Assembly: GCA_026874595.1 (NCBI GenBank) | Contig: CM049319.1 | Location: 16,705,601-16,769,600, forward strand | DNA: 64,000 nt | DNA from: Sipunculus nudus | Taxonomy: Eukaryota; Annelida; Sipuncula; Golfingiida; Sipunculidae | Direction of reading: 5' to 3' | Shown here: in pieces, positions 35,896-48,206 of the stretch | How positions within the stretch are numbered: position 1 is the stretch's first letter | How the letters are laid out: each line of letters opens with the position of its first letter | The notes under the pieces: generated by a model | Told to the model about the DNA's origin: nothing | Databases searched by the model: none | The model's input: the letters and a program-made list of their open reading frames with translations, nothing else | Made by a program: the position numbers and the translations under genes

Positions 35896-38800
35896 ATGGC
35901 TAATAATAGTGTTCAAATATTATCAGTCAATGTAAATGGAATCGAAGATCACTGTTCTATTGGCTTCAAAAGAAAAAACATAACGTAATATTCTTACAGG
36001 AAACTCACAGCACACAGGATTGTGAACAGTATTGGAGGGCCGAATGGGGCCATAGAATAATGTTTAGTCATTACAGAAGTAATTCTTGTGGTGTGGCAAT
36101 CTTGATTAAAGATAATGTACCTTTCGATGTACATAATATAGAAACTGATGGATGTGGAAGATATATCATTGTTGATTGCAGCATGGGCGATATTAGGTTG
36201 ACATGTGCAAACATATACGCACCAAATAATGATGAACCAGCCTTTTTTAATAATGTATTTGAAAAAGTTGAAAATTATCAAAATGATAACAGGATTTAAT
36301 GGGGGTGATTGGAATTTAGTTATTGATGAAATTGATAGAACTAGTTCGACAGAAATGAGAATTATGAAGGCACGAAAGGTAATTATGGAATATATGGAGG
36401 AAGCTGACCTGCGTGACATATGGAGGCAACAGCATGAGGATGAGTTGGGGTATACATGGTCGCGGGGGCCAGTAAAAAGCAGATTAGACTTCTTCTTGAT
36501 ATCCTTTGGGTTACAGGGCCATTTATTGGAGAGTGACATTATTCCAAGCTATAAATCTGACCATAAAGCAGTAAGTATGGTGCTACAAATAAAAAAAGAA
36601 CAAAAAGGACCTGGGTTTTGGAAATTTAATTCTTTACATTTGAAAGATAAAAAATTTAAAGAAATTATTCAGAAAAGTATAGCCGGAATGTTAAAGAAAA
36701 TGAAGGGACAGATCCTCTTTGGTTGTGGGAAACTGTTAAAATGGGTGTACGTAGGGAATGTATATCATTTGGGATAAGAAGGAAAAAAATACGAAATTGT
36801 AAAAAATTCAAGAACTGGAAAATATGTTGTGTAAACAACAAAACTTTGATATAAAGAATAATAACGGTGTCCCATCTGAACAATTCCTTCAAACTCAAAG
36901 TCAGCTAGAATCCTTAATTGAGGAGAAAACATAAGGGGCAGTGTTTCGCAGTCGGGTAAGGTGGTTTGAACACGGGGAAAAATCAAATTATTATTTCTTA
37001 AACTTGGAAAAAAAGAAACTTTAATAAGAAGACTATAACTAAACTGAAATTACCAGATGGCAGTCTAACAACAGATCCTTCAGAAATCCTACACTAAGAG
37101 AAATTATATTATTAAAAACTTTACAGTGTAGACAAAATGAATGAAGATGAAGTAGTCAGGGCAGAACATAAATTTCTAGACAAAAGAGGAAATCACAAGA
37201 GTTTGACAGAAGCTCAAAAATTTGTTTGTGAGAGGGATATTACGGAAAATGATATAAAAATATCATTAGAAGGTATGAAAAATAATAGGACTCCGGGAAG
37301 TGACGGGTTAACTGTTGAATTTTATAAACATTTTTGGCCTGAAATAAAAGAATTACTTTTGTCAGCTATAAATCATTCATTTTCAACTGGATCACTTTTT
37401 CCCAGAAACAAGGCATAATTACGCTGATTCCAAAAGCAGGAAAGGATAGTTTAGAGTTAAAAAAATGGCGACCCATAACGTAGATTACAAAATTATAGCC
37501 AAATGTATAGCAGAGAGAATAAAACCACTACTACCGCACATAATACAGGAAGATCAGACAGGGTTTCTGAAAGGCAGGTTTATTGGTGAAAATATTAATA
37601 AAGTGATAAATGCGATTTATGAAGCAAAAAATCGAAAATTAATGGATATCTCATGTTTGCCGATTTCGAAAAAGCTTATGAATCATTAAATAGATCGTTT
37701 ATAAACAAAGCTATGGAATACTTTGACTTTGGAAAAAGATTTATTAAATGGTGTTCAATATTATATAAAGATTCTAGCAGCTGTGTTTTAAATAACGGTT
37801 GGTCTTGTCAGTTTTTTAATGTGTGCAAGGGGGTAAGGCAAGGTTGTCCGGTATCCCCGTATTTGTTCATTATAGCGGTAGAGATTTTGGCCATATATGT
37901 ACGCCATAATATAAAGATCCGAGGCATCAAGTATTGGAATTTCTGCACAAAAATAAGCCAGTATGCGGACGACACTGTACTAATGTTAAAAAACGTACAA
38001 AGCGTCCAAGAAACCTTGTGTGCCCTGATATCATTTCAGGCTATATCTGGTTTAAAAGTTAATGTTGAAAAAACTGCAAAAATGCCGTTGTTAAAAACTT
38101 GTAAAGAAAATAAAGATGCAGAAAGATATGTTAAAAATTGTAAGTTATCTTGGACTTATGGTCCAGTGTCCATGTTAAGTATAAAGTTACAATCATCATT
38201 AAATCAGCTAGAGGAATTAAATTATTACCCTCAACTTGACAGGATAAAAAGTATCTTGAATATTTGGTCTTTCAGGAAGATAACGATTATGGGCAAAGTA
38301 ACGGTCATCAAAACTTTCATTTTGTCTCAACTTATCTATTTATTGTCCGTTCTGCCACGCCCGGATAAAAAATTCATAAAAGAAGTTATCAAACATATTT
38401 ATAAATTCCTCTGGTCTCAAAAGAATGAAAAAATAATAAGAAGTACATTGTGGTGTACGTAATAACTCCAAAATAACTCGTTGAAAATAGCCTGGATAAA
38501 AAGGATTTTAACCAAAAGCAATGAATGCAATTGGAAAAATGCAATATTGCAAAAATTACCGGGTGGAGAGTTCTTTTTTAAATGTAATGTTTCGACAGAG
38601 AATTTGTTTAAAATATCTAAATAAAAAAAAACACATTTGGCGGGAGGTTTTGGAATGCTGGTGAAGGTATGATTACACTTGTCCACAAAGTAAGGAAGAG
38701 ATTCTCAATCAGATCATATGGAATAACTCGTTCATCAAGGTTGACCGGAAAGTAATATTGTAAAAAAAGTGGTATAATGCAGGAATATACAGAGTGGCAG

Positions 38801-39593
38801 ATTTGATGGTTGAGGAAAGTAATCAAATAAGGTTAATGAAATTTACAGAGGTACAAACTAAAGTACATAATAAGATAAATTATTTAGAATATTTAGGATT
38901 ATTAAATGCTATTCCTCTCCAGTGGAAAAAGTTGATATTGGAAAGCAATTTAGAATATAGGCAAGATGATAGACTTGAAAAGATGTTGAACTGTACGAAA
39001 GTTTCACAGTTTATATACAGACAATTAATTGAGAGAGTTTGGGTAGAACCAGAGGGCTGTGTAGCAAAATGGTCAGCTGATTTAAACTTAGAAAGAGATG
39101 TTGTTTTTCAATCCTTTGGTGAATTAAGAAACTTTCAGACTCGGCAGTTTTGCAAGCCTTTCAATATTCGCTGATACATAGAATACTGAATTTGAAATCT
39201 TTTTTATTTAAGATTAATGTTGTATCATCTGACAGATGTTCATTTTGTAAGGTTCAAAAAGAAACTTTTGTGCATCTATTTCGAGACTGTATATATACAA
39301 AAAATGTTTGGTTAGCATTATACCAATGGTTAAAAAGAGAAGGTACCATTAACTCGGAAATTGAATTTGATAGAAATAAATTGATTCTAGGGTTATCTTC
39401 CAAAATGTTATTGAATTGTATAAGTCTGATTTTTAACAAATATATATTTAATTGCAGTATAAGGTTAAAGCAAACCAGCTTTATCGGAGTGAAAATAGCC
39501 ATTGAAAATATACAAAGTATCGAGATTGCTATAGCAGAAAACAATAATGAGAAATATAAATATATGGAAAAAAGGAATTCACTAGCAAAATAG
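35896..39593 (+). pseudogene. LINE ORF2 (APE endonuclease and reverse transcriptase), multiple frameshifts
   Basis: ORF2 protein nicks the target and copies the element RNA. It starts MANNSVQILSVNVNG, the first endonuclease strand. A frameshift at about 35941 precedes FLQETHST (catalytic Glu), YRSNSCGVAIL and NIYAPNNDEP. Another shift at about 36295 precedes GGDWNLV, a conserved LDFFLIS segment and the catalytic SDHKAVSM. Reverse transcriptase follows: NNRTPGSDGLTVEFYKHFWP (about 37290), DQTGFLKGRF, FADFEKAYESLNRSF, VRQGCPVSPYLF and the catalytic YADD at 37962-37973. The C-terminal motif CSFCKVQKETFVHLFRDC (from 39237) is C-x2-C-x8-H-x4-C. Breaks also occur near 36705, 36800-37130, 37415, 37490, 37645 and 38460-38790. 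No RNase H domain. Clade L1/Tx1 by motif style. Confidence 0.9.
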
Positions 39594-39848
39594 ATAATAT
39601 AGTTGATTAAGGATGTGGAGTTTGTGTATTTATTGAGTATGTATTAATATCGTATGTATATGTTTTCTGTATTTATGTTTATGTTTGGTAATTAAAAAAA
39701 ATTAAATAAAAAATACACTCCTTAGCCGACATGATAACTATATATTGTATTACTACTTCTACATGTACTGCCACTACTTATGATTATATTACTACTAAAA
39801 ACAATGTACACACATTACTACTTCTAATATATTATACTATATAACATC

Positions 39849-39901
39849 ACAACAAAAACAACAACAACAATAACAATAATAATAATCATAATTATTATAT
39901 C

Positions 39902-39943
<42 letters not shown>

Positions 39944-39955
39944 GATAATAATAAT
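39849..39955. repeat. (AAT)n / (CAA)n microsatellite
   Basis: CAA units grade into a long AAT run at about 39902-39942. Confidence 0.95.
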
Positions 39956-40945
39956 TATGATAGAAATAAAAAAAATAATAGTATAATTTTAATATAAAGA
40001 AACAAAAGGACGCGCAAAATGAGTGACCGTTAAAAGCTAAGCTTCTGATGTAAATATGAAAAAGGAACAGACTTTCAGCGGTCGGACGGGATAACTTACC
40101 ATGACAAATCATGAAATGTACACGAGTAAAGGCCAGACAAAAAACTGGCATCGCAAAAACCAGACCTGATTTAATGAGATGTTTTGCGAAGTGCATAAAA
40201 CATGTCCCAGGTATTGTCAGGAAGGGAAAAAAGTCTCCTTGAACTCAGCATCCTGGTCTGTGCTCCAATAGGAATCTCCTATTCCATCTTAATTTTCGTG
40301 ACGTCCGTATGGTATAAAAAGTCACGGTAGCCTACATTTATCTGGTGATTCGTGGAGTGTCTAATTTCATTACATGGCAGCAGTATATCTTTTATGAACA
40401 CGCATAGGTATTTTTTGGCCTCCTTTTTAACTTTATTTTTTTCTGGATATTTGCCACATGTTGTGATTACGAGTACTGGTACAGTTGTATCAAGTTATGT
40501 CGGTTGTGGAACAATTAACTCAGCCGCTTCATGGTGTTTTGGTATGCTTGCGGTAAAAAATGATACATTTGGAATATCTGCGGTATATCAATTTCTCATT
40601 AGTTGGCTCATTTACGGTAAATCATGTTCCGTTACGAGCATGCTGGGAAGTCTGTATTAACTAGTTTTCTGATCTTCGACTAGAGAGTAGCCTTTTTAAG
40701 GAGGGATCCAGCGTTTCAACACGCTCAGCTATGCATTAATGACTCTGTGTCCGCATCTCTGTTCATAAAAGGTGTCGTCATTTCCCGTCAATGCATCATT
40801 CGCATTTTACTCTTCCAAATTTTCCCCTTTGTCATCCGAATCAATTTGCATGACAGATTAAGTAAGGTTTCATGATGTATGAGGGATTTATTCAACATCC
40901 GTAATCACTGGATTGCATTTCTCAAATACATGAGCAACAGGCATT
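39956..40945. other. Non-coding stretch
   Basis: A + frame at 40352-40660 starts at GTG, is hydrophobic and serine-rich and has no family match. I see no other content. Confidence 0.35.
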
Positions 40946-41110
40946 TACACACCCAGGACCCGTAGGTGCGGTAGACACTGGACCTGTATGGATGCCACTA
41001 GGATACAAAATAACGTGATAGGAAGCGAGTACCAACACTACGTCACATAGTCCCAGGCAAAAAAGAACTCTGTAGATGTACTTATGTAGATTAAGAATAA
41101 GTAAAGACAG
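40946..41110 (+). mobile_element. tRNA-derived SINE (family 1), copy D, 5' truncated
   Basis: ACACCCAGGACCCGTAGGTG through GATAGGAAGCGAGTACC, CACATAGTCCCAG and TTAAGAATAAGTAAAGA matches the 3' half of copy C at 18247-18600. The tRNA head is missing, as expected of a 5'-truncated retroposon. Confidence 0.7.
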
Positions 41111-41532
41111 CATATAAATATAGACGCGATTGACAAATTGAACTAGCCTTGCAGGTATTGGTAAATGAAATAAAACACACGCCAGAGGTTGACGTAACGT
41201 ATTCCGCTGATGACATTAAAGTTTTGCTTAGTTTTAATCAATGAATAATCTAATTCCCTCATTTCTAAGTTCTCTATAATATAAATGTTATGGGCAAAAA
41301 GAAAAAAAAGACCATTTAAAGGAACAAAGGTTCAGCAGGATGGCTCAAGTTTTAAAAACAGTTCCCATTAGCAAAATATAATGCCTTTATGTCGCTGACA
41401 GAAGGAATGCTAATAGATCATGGCAATTGAATTGCATACATGAGTCGATATTAAGTCCCTTTGGGAGCAAATAACATGCCCTTAGCCAAGTGCAGTAAAC
41501 ACTTCCTGTATTCCACTCTCGTCGGTGTTTAC

Positions 41533-41731
41533 CAGAAAGAAAATCTTTGTAAGGCGGATTAGAATAGACACCCTCAACATCCAGAGAAGTGTGTGGCTCC
41601 GACAGCTCAATTTTGTCCTTGTCGTCTGCGTCGGGTCCAGAAGTCTCTTCTGACTTTATTCGATTAACGCGTGACGTCATTTTGAACCTATCAATGACAG
41701 ATACACCAGCGGCATTGGCCGCTTCCGTCAT
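41533..41731 (-). CDS. Candidate first coding exon, unknown protein
   Basis: Minus-strand ATG at 41731 opens a frame starting MTEAANAAGVSVIDRFKMTS, followed by SEETSGPDADDKDKIELSEP and GVYSNPPYKDFLS. It is acidic, rich in Ser, Asp and Glu, typical of a disordered cytoplasmic N-terminus such as precedes a membrane domain. A plausible donor (TCTG then GTAAAC, intron from 41532) ends it after about 66 codons; reading through gives a stop at 41387 with less protein-like residues. Base composition is more GC than its flanks. The family is not recognised and no second exon was found. A gene on the minus strand reading toward the LINE is possible. Confidence 0.4.
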
Positions 41732-41984
41732 ATGTACTCTCAGGGGTCTTCCCGCTTGATAGCTCCCTTGGGGAAGTATTTAGTATCCTTGTGATTTGCA
41801 GAAGAAATTTGAAAGGCGCCAACACACCACACTGCATTGCCTACGACTTCGGATAATTTTAAATGGACTTTTTCCTTTTAGACCCCGAATCTTTGCTGCC
41901 TATGGAACGACATAGAACTCGTCTGATTCACCGCCTGACTGAACTCAATTTTCTATATATTTTTCTATATATATATTTTTTTTC

Positions 41985-42890
41985 GCTGAAGGCGCCGTTG
42001 GCGCGGGACATAAAAAATATGAGCGTCCGTCCGTCTTTCCGTCCGTCGTGCCGTCCGTCCGTTCGTCCGTCACACATTTGTTAACACGATAACTCAAGAA
42101 GAACTTTAGATACAGTCACTTAACTTGCAGCATTGATGCACCTAATCAATAGCTAAGTCAGGTTCCAACATGGATGACCTTGACGCATTTTTCAAGGTCA
42201 CTGCTGCGATAATGCTAAAAGGATGTTAACACAATAACTCGAAAAGAATTTTAGACACAGTAACTTAACTTGCAGCATTGATGCACCTAATCAATAGCTA
42301 GGTCAAGTTCCAACATGGATGACCTTGACGCATTTTTTCAAGGTCACAGCTGCGATAATGCTAAAATGATATTAACACAATAACTCGAAAAGAATTTTAG
42401 ATACAGTCACTTAACTTGCAGCATTGATGCACCTAATCAATAGCTAGGTCAAGTTCCAACTTGGATGACCTTGACGCATTTTTTCAAGGTCACAGCTGCG
42501 ATAATGCTAAAATGATATTAACACAATAACTCGAAAAGAATTTTAGATACAGTCACGAAACTTGAAGCATTGATGAACATTATCAAGGGCTAGGTCAAGT
42601 TCGAACTTGGATGACCCATTTTTCAGGGTCACAGCGCAATAATGCTAAAATGATGATCACGCAATAACTCAAAAAGAATTTCAGGCACAGTCACCAAACT
42701 TTCAGCATTGACGAACCTCATGAAGGGCTAGGTCAGGTAAAAAAAAAATGGATGACCTTCATGCAGTTTTCAAGGTCTGTGATATTGACATCTCCCTAAT
42801 TTCATACATGTATTCACAACTTTTTTTTTCTAAATATTCCCACATCAGGCGGGGGACATACTATTACACAGATCAACTTTGCCCTTGTTA
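41985..42890 (+). mobile_element. GTCCGTCC element with 146-base tandem core
   Basis: The 5' end has the hairpin GGCGCCGTTGGCGC, GGGACATA and then GTCCGTCCGTC tracts. The core holds five units of about 146 bases (starts about 42081, 42226, 42372, 42518, 42656), each with TAACTCGAAAAGAATTTTAG, CAGCATTGATGCACC and GACCTTGACGCATTTTTC. The last two are more diverged. The 3' end has AGGCGGGGGACATA and finishes CCCTTGTTA, like the CTTGTTT end of the other family. Non-coding; possibly a cousin of the Helentron-associated-like elements. Confidence 0.65.
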
Positions 42891-45122
42891 TCTGTAAATA
42901 CAAACACCAAGCATAACTACAATGCAATGAACCAATAGCGAAAAACCACCTTACGCGACCAACTTAAATCAGCGTATGTAACATACAATTGTTTTCTAAC
43001 TTTTCTAACTTTTTCTTTTTTATCTTTAATCTATCTTAACGTTTACGACAGTTAACGACACCGAAAGTGGGTCGCACAAAGTGCCGAGTGACGTTTCAGT
43101 TATGGGTGTCGCCACCGTCAAAAGTTAGATCAATAGTTCAATATAGCAAAAATAACTGATGTCTGTTTTTTGTGTGTGTAAAAAGGATAAACGTTATCGA
43201 CCTCCTATTGTGAAACGCCTTCATATAATATACTATCGTCAATTCAGACCATGGTAAGCCACAATACATATTATAACTTTTATTTGATCTTTAGTCTAAG
43301 TCACGTGACTTATATCAGCAGGAGTTTTCCCTCTTACTTAAAAGAGTGTGGGCGCTATCAGGTCAATAATATGAATACCTGCTAGATAAGACGCGTGTTC
43401 ACAATTAGGTTGACATATTCAATATTTGCTTGTACCTTTAGAGAAGTGCGAGGTATATCACTTGAATAAGAATGAAAGAAAAGAAAATCCCAAACTCGGT
43501 GTACGAGTTTTATTATTAACAAAGATATTCAATATATTTTAAATCCAGACATCAGCAATAGAGCGTTATTCATGTCATTATCATGCGATACAATATTTTT
43601 GCGACGATTCTCAGACAAGGTGTGTAATAACCTAATTCCAACGGTGCGTAATTCTGTCCGCATTGAAATTATACGTGATAAATGCAGAGGATACTTGTGT
43701 ATGGAACACCTGGCGGGTTATGTAAGACACCCCCGGGCAGGTTGGAGAGTTGACTGTGAATCCCGCTACCCCGGTTAGAGTTATCTGTAGGAAAATCAAA
43801 ACTCCTGGGAAGAAGGAATAAGAACAATGATATCTGCAAGGAGACAAACTTCAAACTTTTTATTCTGCCTCGCCACCCACGACGCACGGGGTAACCAAGT
43901 CAGCCTTCAAATAACGGTACACCTTTACACAAAAGAGCAGACCCGAAGTAACAGTCCTTTCCACAGTGGATTGGGAATATTTAAATCGAATAATCAAAAT
44001 CAATTAAAAAAAGTTAGCTGCAATTAAAAAATGAGACATAGGTCTTATTGTCCAGAATAAAACTAAAATCATACTTTAATTATTTAATACTTAATAAAAA
44101 ATAATAAGCCATGTAATTTAGACACAAGATTCCAAATATTGGGTATGTCATATAGTTTCCAATTCATACTATAGGCCTTTATGGTCCCTCATCAGCTTTA
44201 CTGTCAAACTGTTTTAAAACGTTTAAGCTCAAGAGGGGAATCGCGAAATTTCAAGGCGCGTCTATTGATGTAATAGACTATATAGTATTGGTGGTAAACA
44301 ATAGTCTGGCAGATAATGTATGGATTTCGATCTGCTTCAAGGTGCGTGAGTGTGTGAAAGAGAGAGAGAGATAGAAGGAGAAAGATATGGATATTACATT
44401 TGTTTTCAAAAGTACATAGAATCTATACTATCTGATTATCAAGCCACCCACGTAGAACAGAAGAAAGTCCAAATATTCCTGTATAGTTCAAGGGAAAAAA
44501 AGCCAAAGCGATTAATGACAGGATTTGACAAAATAGCCTATCAGATTGTTTTAACTTTAGATCAAGAAAAATACCCGATAGAGCGCATACCTCCGCCAAG
44601 GCTAAAACTCTACTTGCTCCGTCTCTTTGTCCTCGCCCTCATCCTCCACGGATCTTCACTGAACCAGGGCATGTCCCACTCCAACACAGTCTTGGGAGAA
44701 ATCGGTTCAGTAGTTTTTTTTGCGCGATCCTGCAAAATAGACAGGTAAACAAACACTAACACACCTACTAACCAACCTACATAACGATAAACCAAGAAAG
44801 CAAATAAACGAGGTAGAGTTGATTAAAGGGGGTCATTATCATCATAATAGAAACAACCGTTGTCACGCTACAAGCCTATCCATCATGTTTTTTCCAAAAC
44901 ATGATTCAGCATACGGTATTTGATACACTTCGTGTTCATACTGCGTCAGAAAAAAACGTGTTCATTATCTTATCCTATATAATATATTCGATTCACTTCT
45001 GCAGGGTGATTGCAGTCGTGGTTTCACCGGATCGAAACATAAAAGAATACTGGTGTTGTGTAAACAGAACGTAGACCTAGGGGAAAGGAACGGTTTCGGT
45101 ATCGAATTTTATGAATACGTAT
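42891..45122. other. Non-coding stretch
   Basis: The phrase CATACCTCCGCCAAGGC at about 44587 opens a probable old MITE that runs through (ACAC)-rich sequence to about 44815. The + frame at 44350-44748 (132 codons) runs into it and begins in a GA microsatellite, so I do not call it a gene. Confidence 0.35.
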
Positions 45123-45130
45123 ATTGTTAC

Positions 45131-45623
45131 TAGTGATGGGAGGCGGTTCCTTTTTCATAATCGATCATCGGTTTCAGCAAACTGTTTGATGATCGATTAT
45201 TAATCGGAGCAGACGAATATAAATAAATATGCATTTATCTGTGAAACTGTACTTCTTTACCAAGCCCGCATGTCTTAGTAATTCTACCTTATGAAAAGAA
45301 GTTTTTGCCTTGTTATATCTTCCTATTATTACTAAGAAATGCTATTCCAAGATTCATTTTAATTAATGATAATAATCAAGAATTTAACCACAATTCAGGA
45401 CATCTACTTGCTGGCCCTCATGAATGCTCCTGCATTTATAATTTTTAAATTCACCACCAGCAAGGACTTTTATATCATAACAATTATGACGACTACCGAC
45501 ACGCATACATAGGCCTATATCATGATTATGATGTAATCGAAAGTTTCCATTGATAATCGAGCGCTTGAAAGTTGCAGCAAAGCGACTGACTTTCGATTAA
45601 ACTCGATGATCGGCCCACCACTA
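45131..45623. mobile_element. hAT-like MITE with 8-base target duplication
   Basis: The terminus TAGTGATGGG is matched at the other end by CCCACCACTA, with ATCGATCATCGG-type subterminal sequence inverted on both sides. The flanks ATTGTTAC (45123-45130) and ATAGTTAC (45624-45631) form an 8-base duplication with one mismatch, the hAT signature. 493 bases, non-coding. Confidence 0.8.
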
Positions 45624-45652
45624 ATAGTTACACTCCTCGTTCAGCTGTTATA

Positions 45653-45932
45653 CACTGTACAGTCGTTACAAATCTCCTTCGTTTCAACCGCTGCTTTGTT
45701 TCGCAAGATTCTCCGGGTTACACCACCAGGGCTGACACAGAGCAAACAATTGTAATCAGACCCATGAAAGCGTGGCATCGCATTGCGCATCCAGCTCCAA
45801 GTTTTAAATCCGCGACACCCCGCACTGGTTGGTCATATTCTTGGTCATGTGCCAGCCCTGGTATCGATACCCCGAATATCCTGCTTAATGAAACGGTGGT
45901 TAAAATGAAGGATATCTGGAACCACTGCAGTG
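45653..45932. mobile_element. TA-flanked MITE, copy 3 (best ends)
   Basis: The left end CACTGTACAGTCGTTAC and the right end GGAACCACTGCAGTG are inverse and both are flanked by TA. The arms match 7303-7615 and 14135-14405. Only 29 bases separate it from the hAT-like MITE, so the site has taken two insertions. Confidence 0.7.
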
Positions 45933-46212
45933 TATATGGGTGAGAAATGTAGGGCGTAGTGTGAGCTTATTTTGAACATAAGCTATCCGGATATTACCAA
46001 TCTGCCTCGACACTGATGTGAACTAAGCTCTTAGGTCAAATAGATTTAGACCCTAGTCACTTCTATTGGGCATTAGGTAATAGGTTTTAATATACTCTCA
46101 GCATGGATCAGATGGTGAACAAGAGTTGTACATTCTGATTATCTTAAATGTAATTTGTTCAGTTGGAGTCAGCGGAATACGTTTGAATGTAATGTTATTA
46201 TTACCGTTTTTC

Positions 46213-46227
46213 TTGCTCAGAGTGTGC

Positions 46228-46279
<52 letters not shown>

Positions 46280-47203
46280 AGATTACTAATAGTACAGTGT
46301 GCATGGTACAAGAGAAAATATAATGTGATCACTGTCCATGTGTGACTATATTTGACATATCCGGCGCTCAGAAGATAAAGACAAAATAAATAACACTGGT
46401 GGTTTTAGGACAGGACATGTCAGATTATTTATCAATTTCCTGATGTTAGATTTCTGCACGAGATTGCAGTAAGTTTCTGTACAGCTGCGCAGCATAAACG
46501 GATAAAGATCACATGCAGCAATCAGTGCGTTATTGTATGATATTGCATAGTTACAGTGCAGTCACTTTATATCAGCATGACTTAGACTATTATTTCTACC
46601 AAGGAAGTTGTGTTTTCTCCCGTGATTGTTTGTTTGTTTATAATCAGCTTTTTTGCAAAACCTGCTGGACCGATCTACTTGAATCTTCGTGGAATTTTTC
46701 TTATTTGGCGGTGGTGTATGTGTGCTCTTTTGGGTGCAATTTTGTTTTAAAATGCATCCATGGTCGCACATGAGGTGGTAATAATTTAAGAAGTTGTGGT
46801 TTCAGTGTAGACATTTACAAAATATCTGCAATTTATCTAAGTAGAATCAGTCAACTTTGTATTCAATTTTTTTTCTTGAGCTTTTTATTTAATATAATTA
46901 AGATATATGAAACTTCTTTTTAGACATAATCTATTTCACAATAATAATAATAATAAAATGATAATAATAATATAATTATTATTATAAATAATAATAAAAC
47001 CAATAACAATAACTACTTCTACTGCTATACTACTACTACAACTACCACTACTGCTATTATAACTACTACTAGTACTACTACTTATACCTCTAGTACAACA
47101 ACTACTACTACTTCTTCTACTAATACTGCTTCTACTACTTCTACTACTACTACAACTGCAACTATCAACAACTACCGCTACTGCTGCTATAACTACTACT
47201 ACC
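46213..47203. repeat. Tandem duplication, copy 1 (about 1 kb)
   Basis: It starts TTGCTCAGAGTGTGCG, passes through a (TG)n(AG)n microsatellite (46225-46278) and a unique segment, and ends in ACT trinucleotide repeats. Nearly identical sequence follows at once in copy 2. The 86-codon open frame at 46513-46773 is preserved only because the copies are so alike. Confidence 0.93.
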
Positions 47204-47218
47204 TTGCTCAGAGTGTGC

Positions 47219-47284
<66 letters not shown>

Positions 47285-48206
47285 AGATTACTAATAGTAC
47301 AGTGTGCATGGTACAAGAGAAAATATAATGTGATCACTGTCCATGTGTGACTATATTTGACATATCCGGCGCTCAGAAGATAAAGACAAAATAAATAACA
47401 CTGGTGGTTTTAGGACAGGACATGTCAGATTATTTATCAATTTCCTGATGTTAGATTTCTGCACGAGATTGCAGTAAGTTTCTGTACAGCTGCGCAGCAT
47501 AAACGGATAAAGATCACATGCAGCAATCAGTGCGTTATTGTATGATATTGCATAGTTACAGTGCAGTCACTTTATATCAGCATGACTTAGACTATTATTT
47601 CTACCAAGGAAGTTGTGTTTTCTCCCGTGATTGTTTGTTTGTTTATAATCAGTTTTTTTGCAAAACCTGCTGGACCGATCTACTTGAATCTTCGTGGAAT
47701 TTTTCTTATTTGGCGGTGGTGTTTGTGTGCTCTTTTGGGTGCAATTTTGTTTTAAAATGCATCCATGGTCGCACATGAGGTGGTAATAATTTAAGAAGTT
47801 GTGGTATCAGTGTAGACATTTACAAAATATCTGCAATTTATCTAAGTAGAATCAGTCAACTTTGTATTCAATTTTTTTTCTTGAGCTTTTTATTTAATAT
47901 AATTAAGATATATGAAACTTCTTTTTAGACATAATCTATTTCACAATAATAATAATAATAAAATGATAATAATAATATAATTATTATTATAAATAATAAT
48001 AAAACCAATAACAATAACTACTTCTACTGCTATACTACTACTACAACTACCACTACTGCTATTATAACTACTACTAGTACTACTACTTATACCTCTAGTA
48101 CAACAACTACTACTACTTCTTCTACTAATACTGCTTCTACTACTTCTACTACTACTACAACTGCAACTATCAACAACTACCGCTACTGCTGCTATAACTA
48201 CTACTA
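47204..48206. repeat. Tandem duplication, copy 2 (about 1 kb)
   Basis: The offset to copy 1 is 991 bases before the (TG)n(AG)n tract and 1005 after it, because the tract (47216-47283) is 14 bases longer. Only a few substitutions were seen elsewhere, for example near 47652, 47721 and 47805. Confidence 0.93.

Larger units (their letters stand above)
34422..39725 (+). mobile_element. L1-type LINE, near full length, inactivated
   Basis: About 5.28 kb lies between ATAAACTCCTTAG (34422-34434) and ATACACTCCTTAG (39713-39725), a 13-base direct repeat with one mismatch that I take as the target-site duplication. Inside, in order: a 98-base leader, ORF1 (34533-35469), a 426-base spacer, ORF2 (35896-39593) with endonuclease, reverse transcriptase and a terminal Cys/His motif, and an A/T-rich tail ending ATTAAATAAAAA. 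This two-ORF plan without RNase H is the L1/Tx1 group. Several frameshifts and deletions show the copy is dead. The short leader may mean slight 5' truncation. It lies on the same strand as the tetraspanin exon. Confidence 0.9.

Noticed and set aside
35994-36539. 181-codon minus-strand frame inside the LINE
   Set aside because: Antisense shadow of the endonuclease-coding region of ORF2.
44350-44748. 132-codon + frame
   Set aside because: Starts in a GA microsatellite and ends in a MITE-like repeat; no domain.
46513-46773. 86-codon frame conserved at 47518-47778
   Set aside because: Conserved only because of the recent tandem duplication; no protein features.
46936-47337. 133-codon minus-strand frame rich in Ser, Leu and Thr-His
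   Set aside because: Translation of AAT, ACT and (TG)n(AG)n microsatellites.
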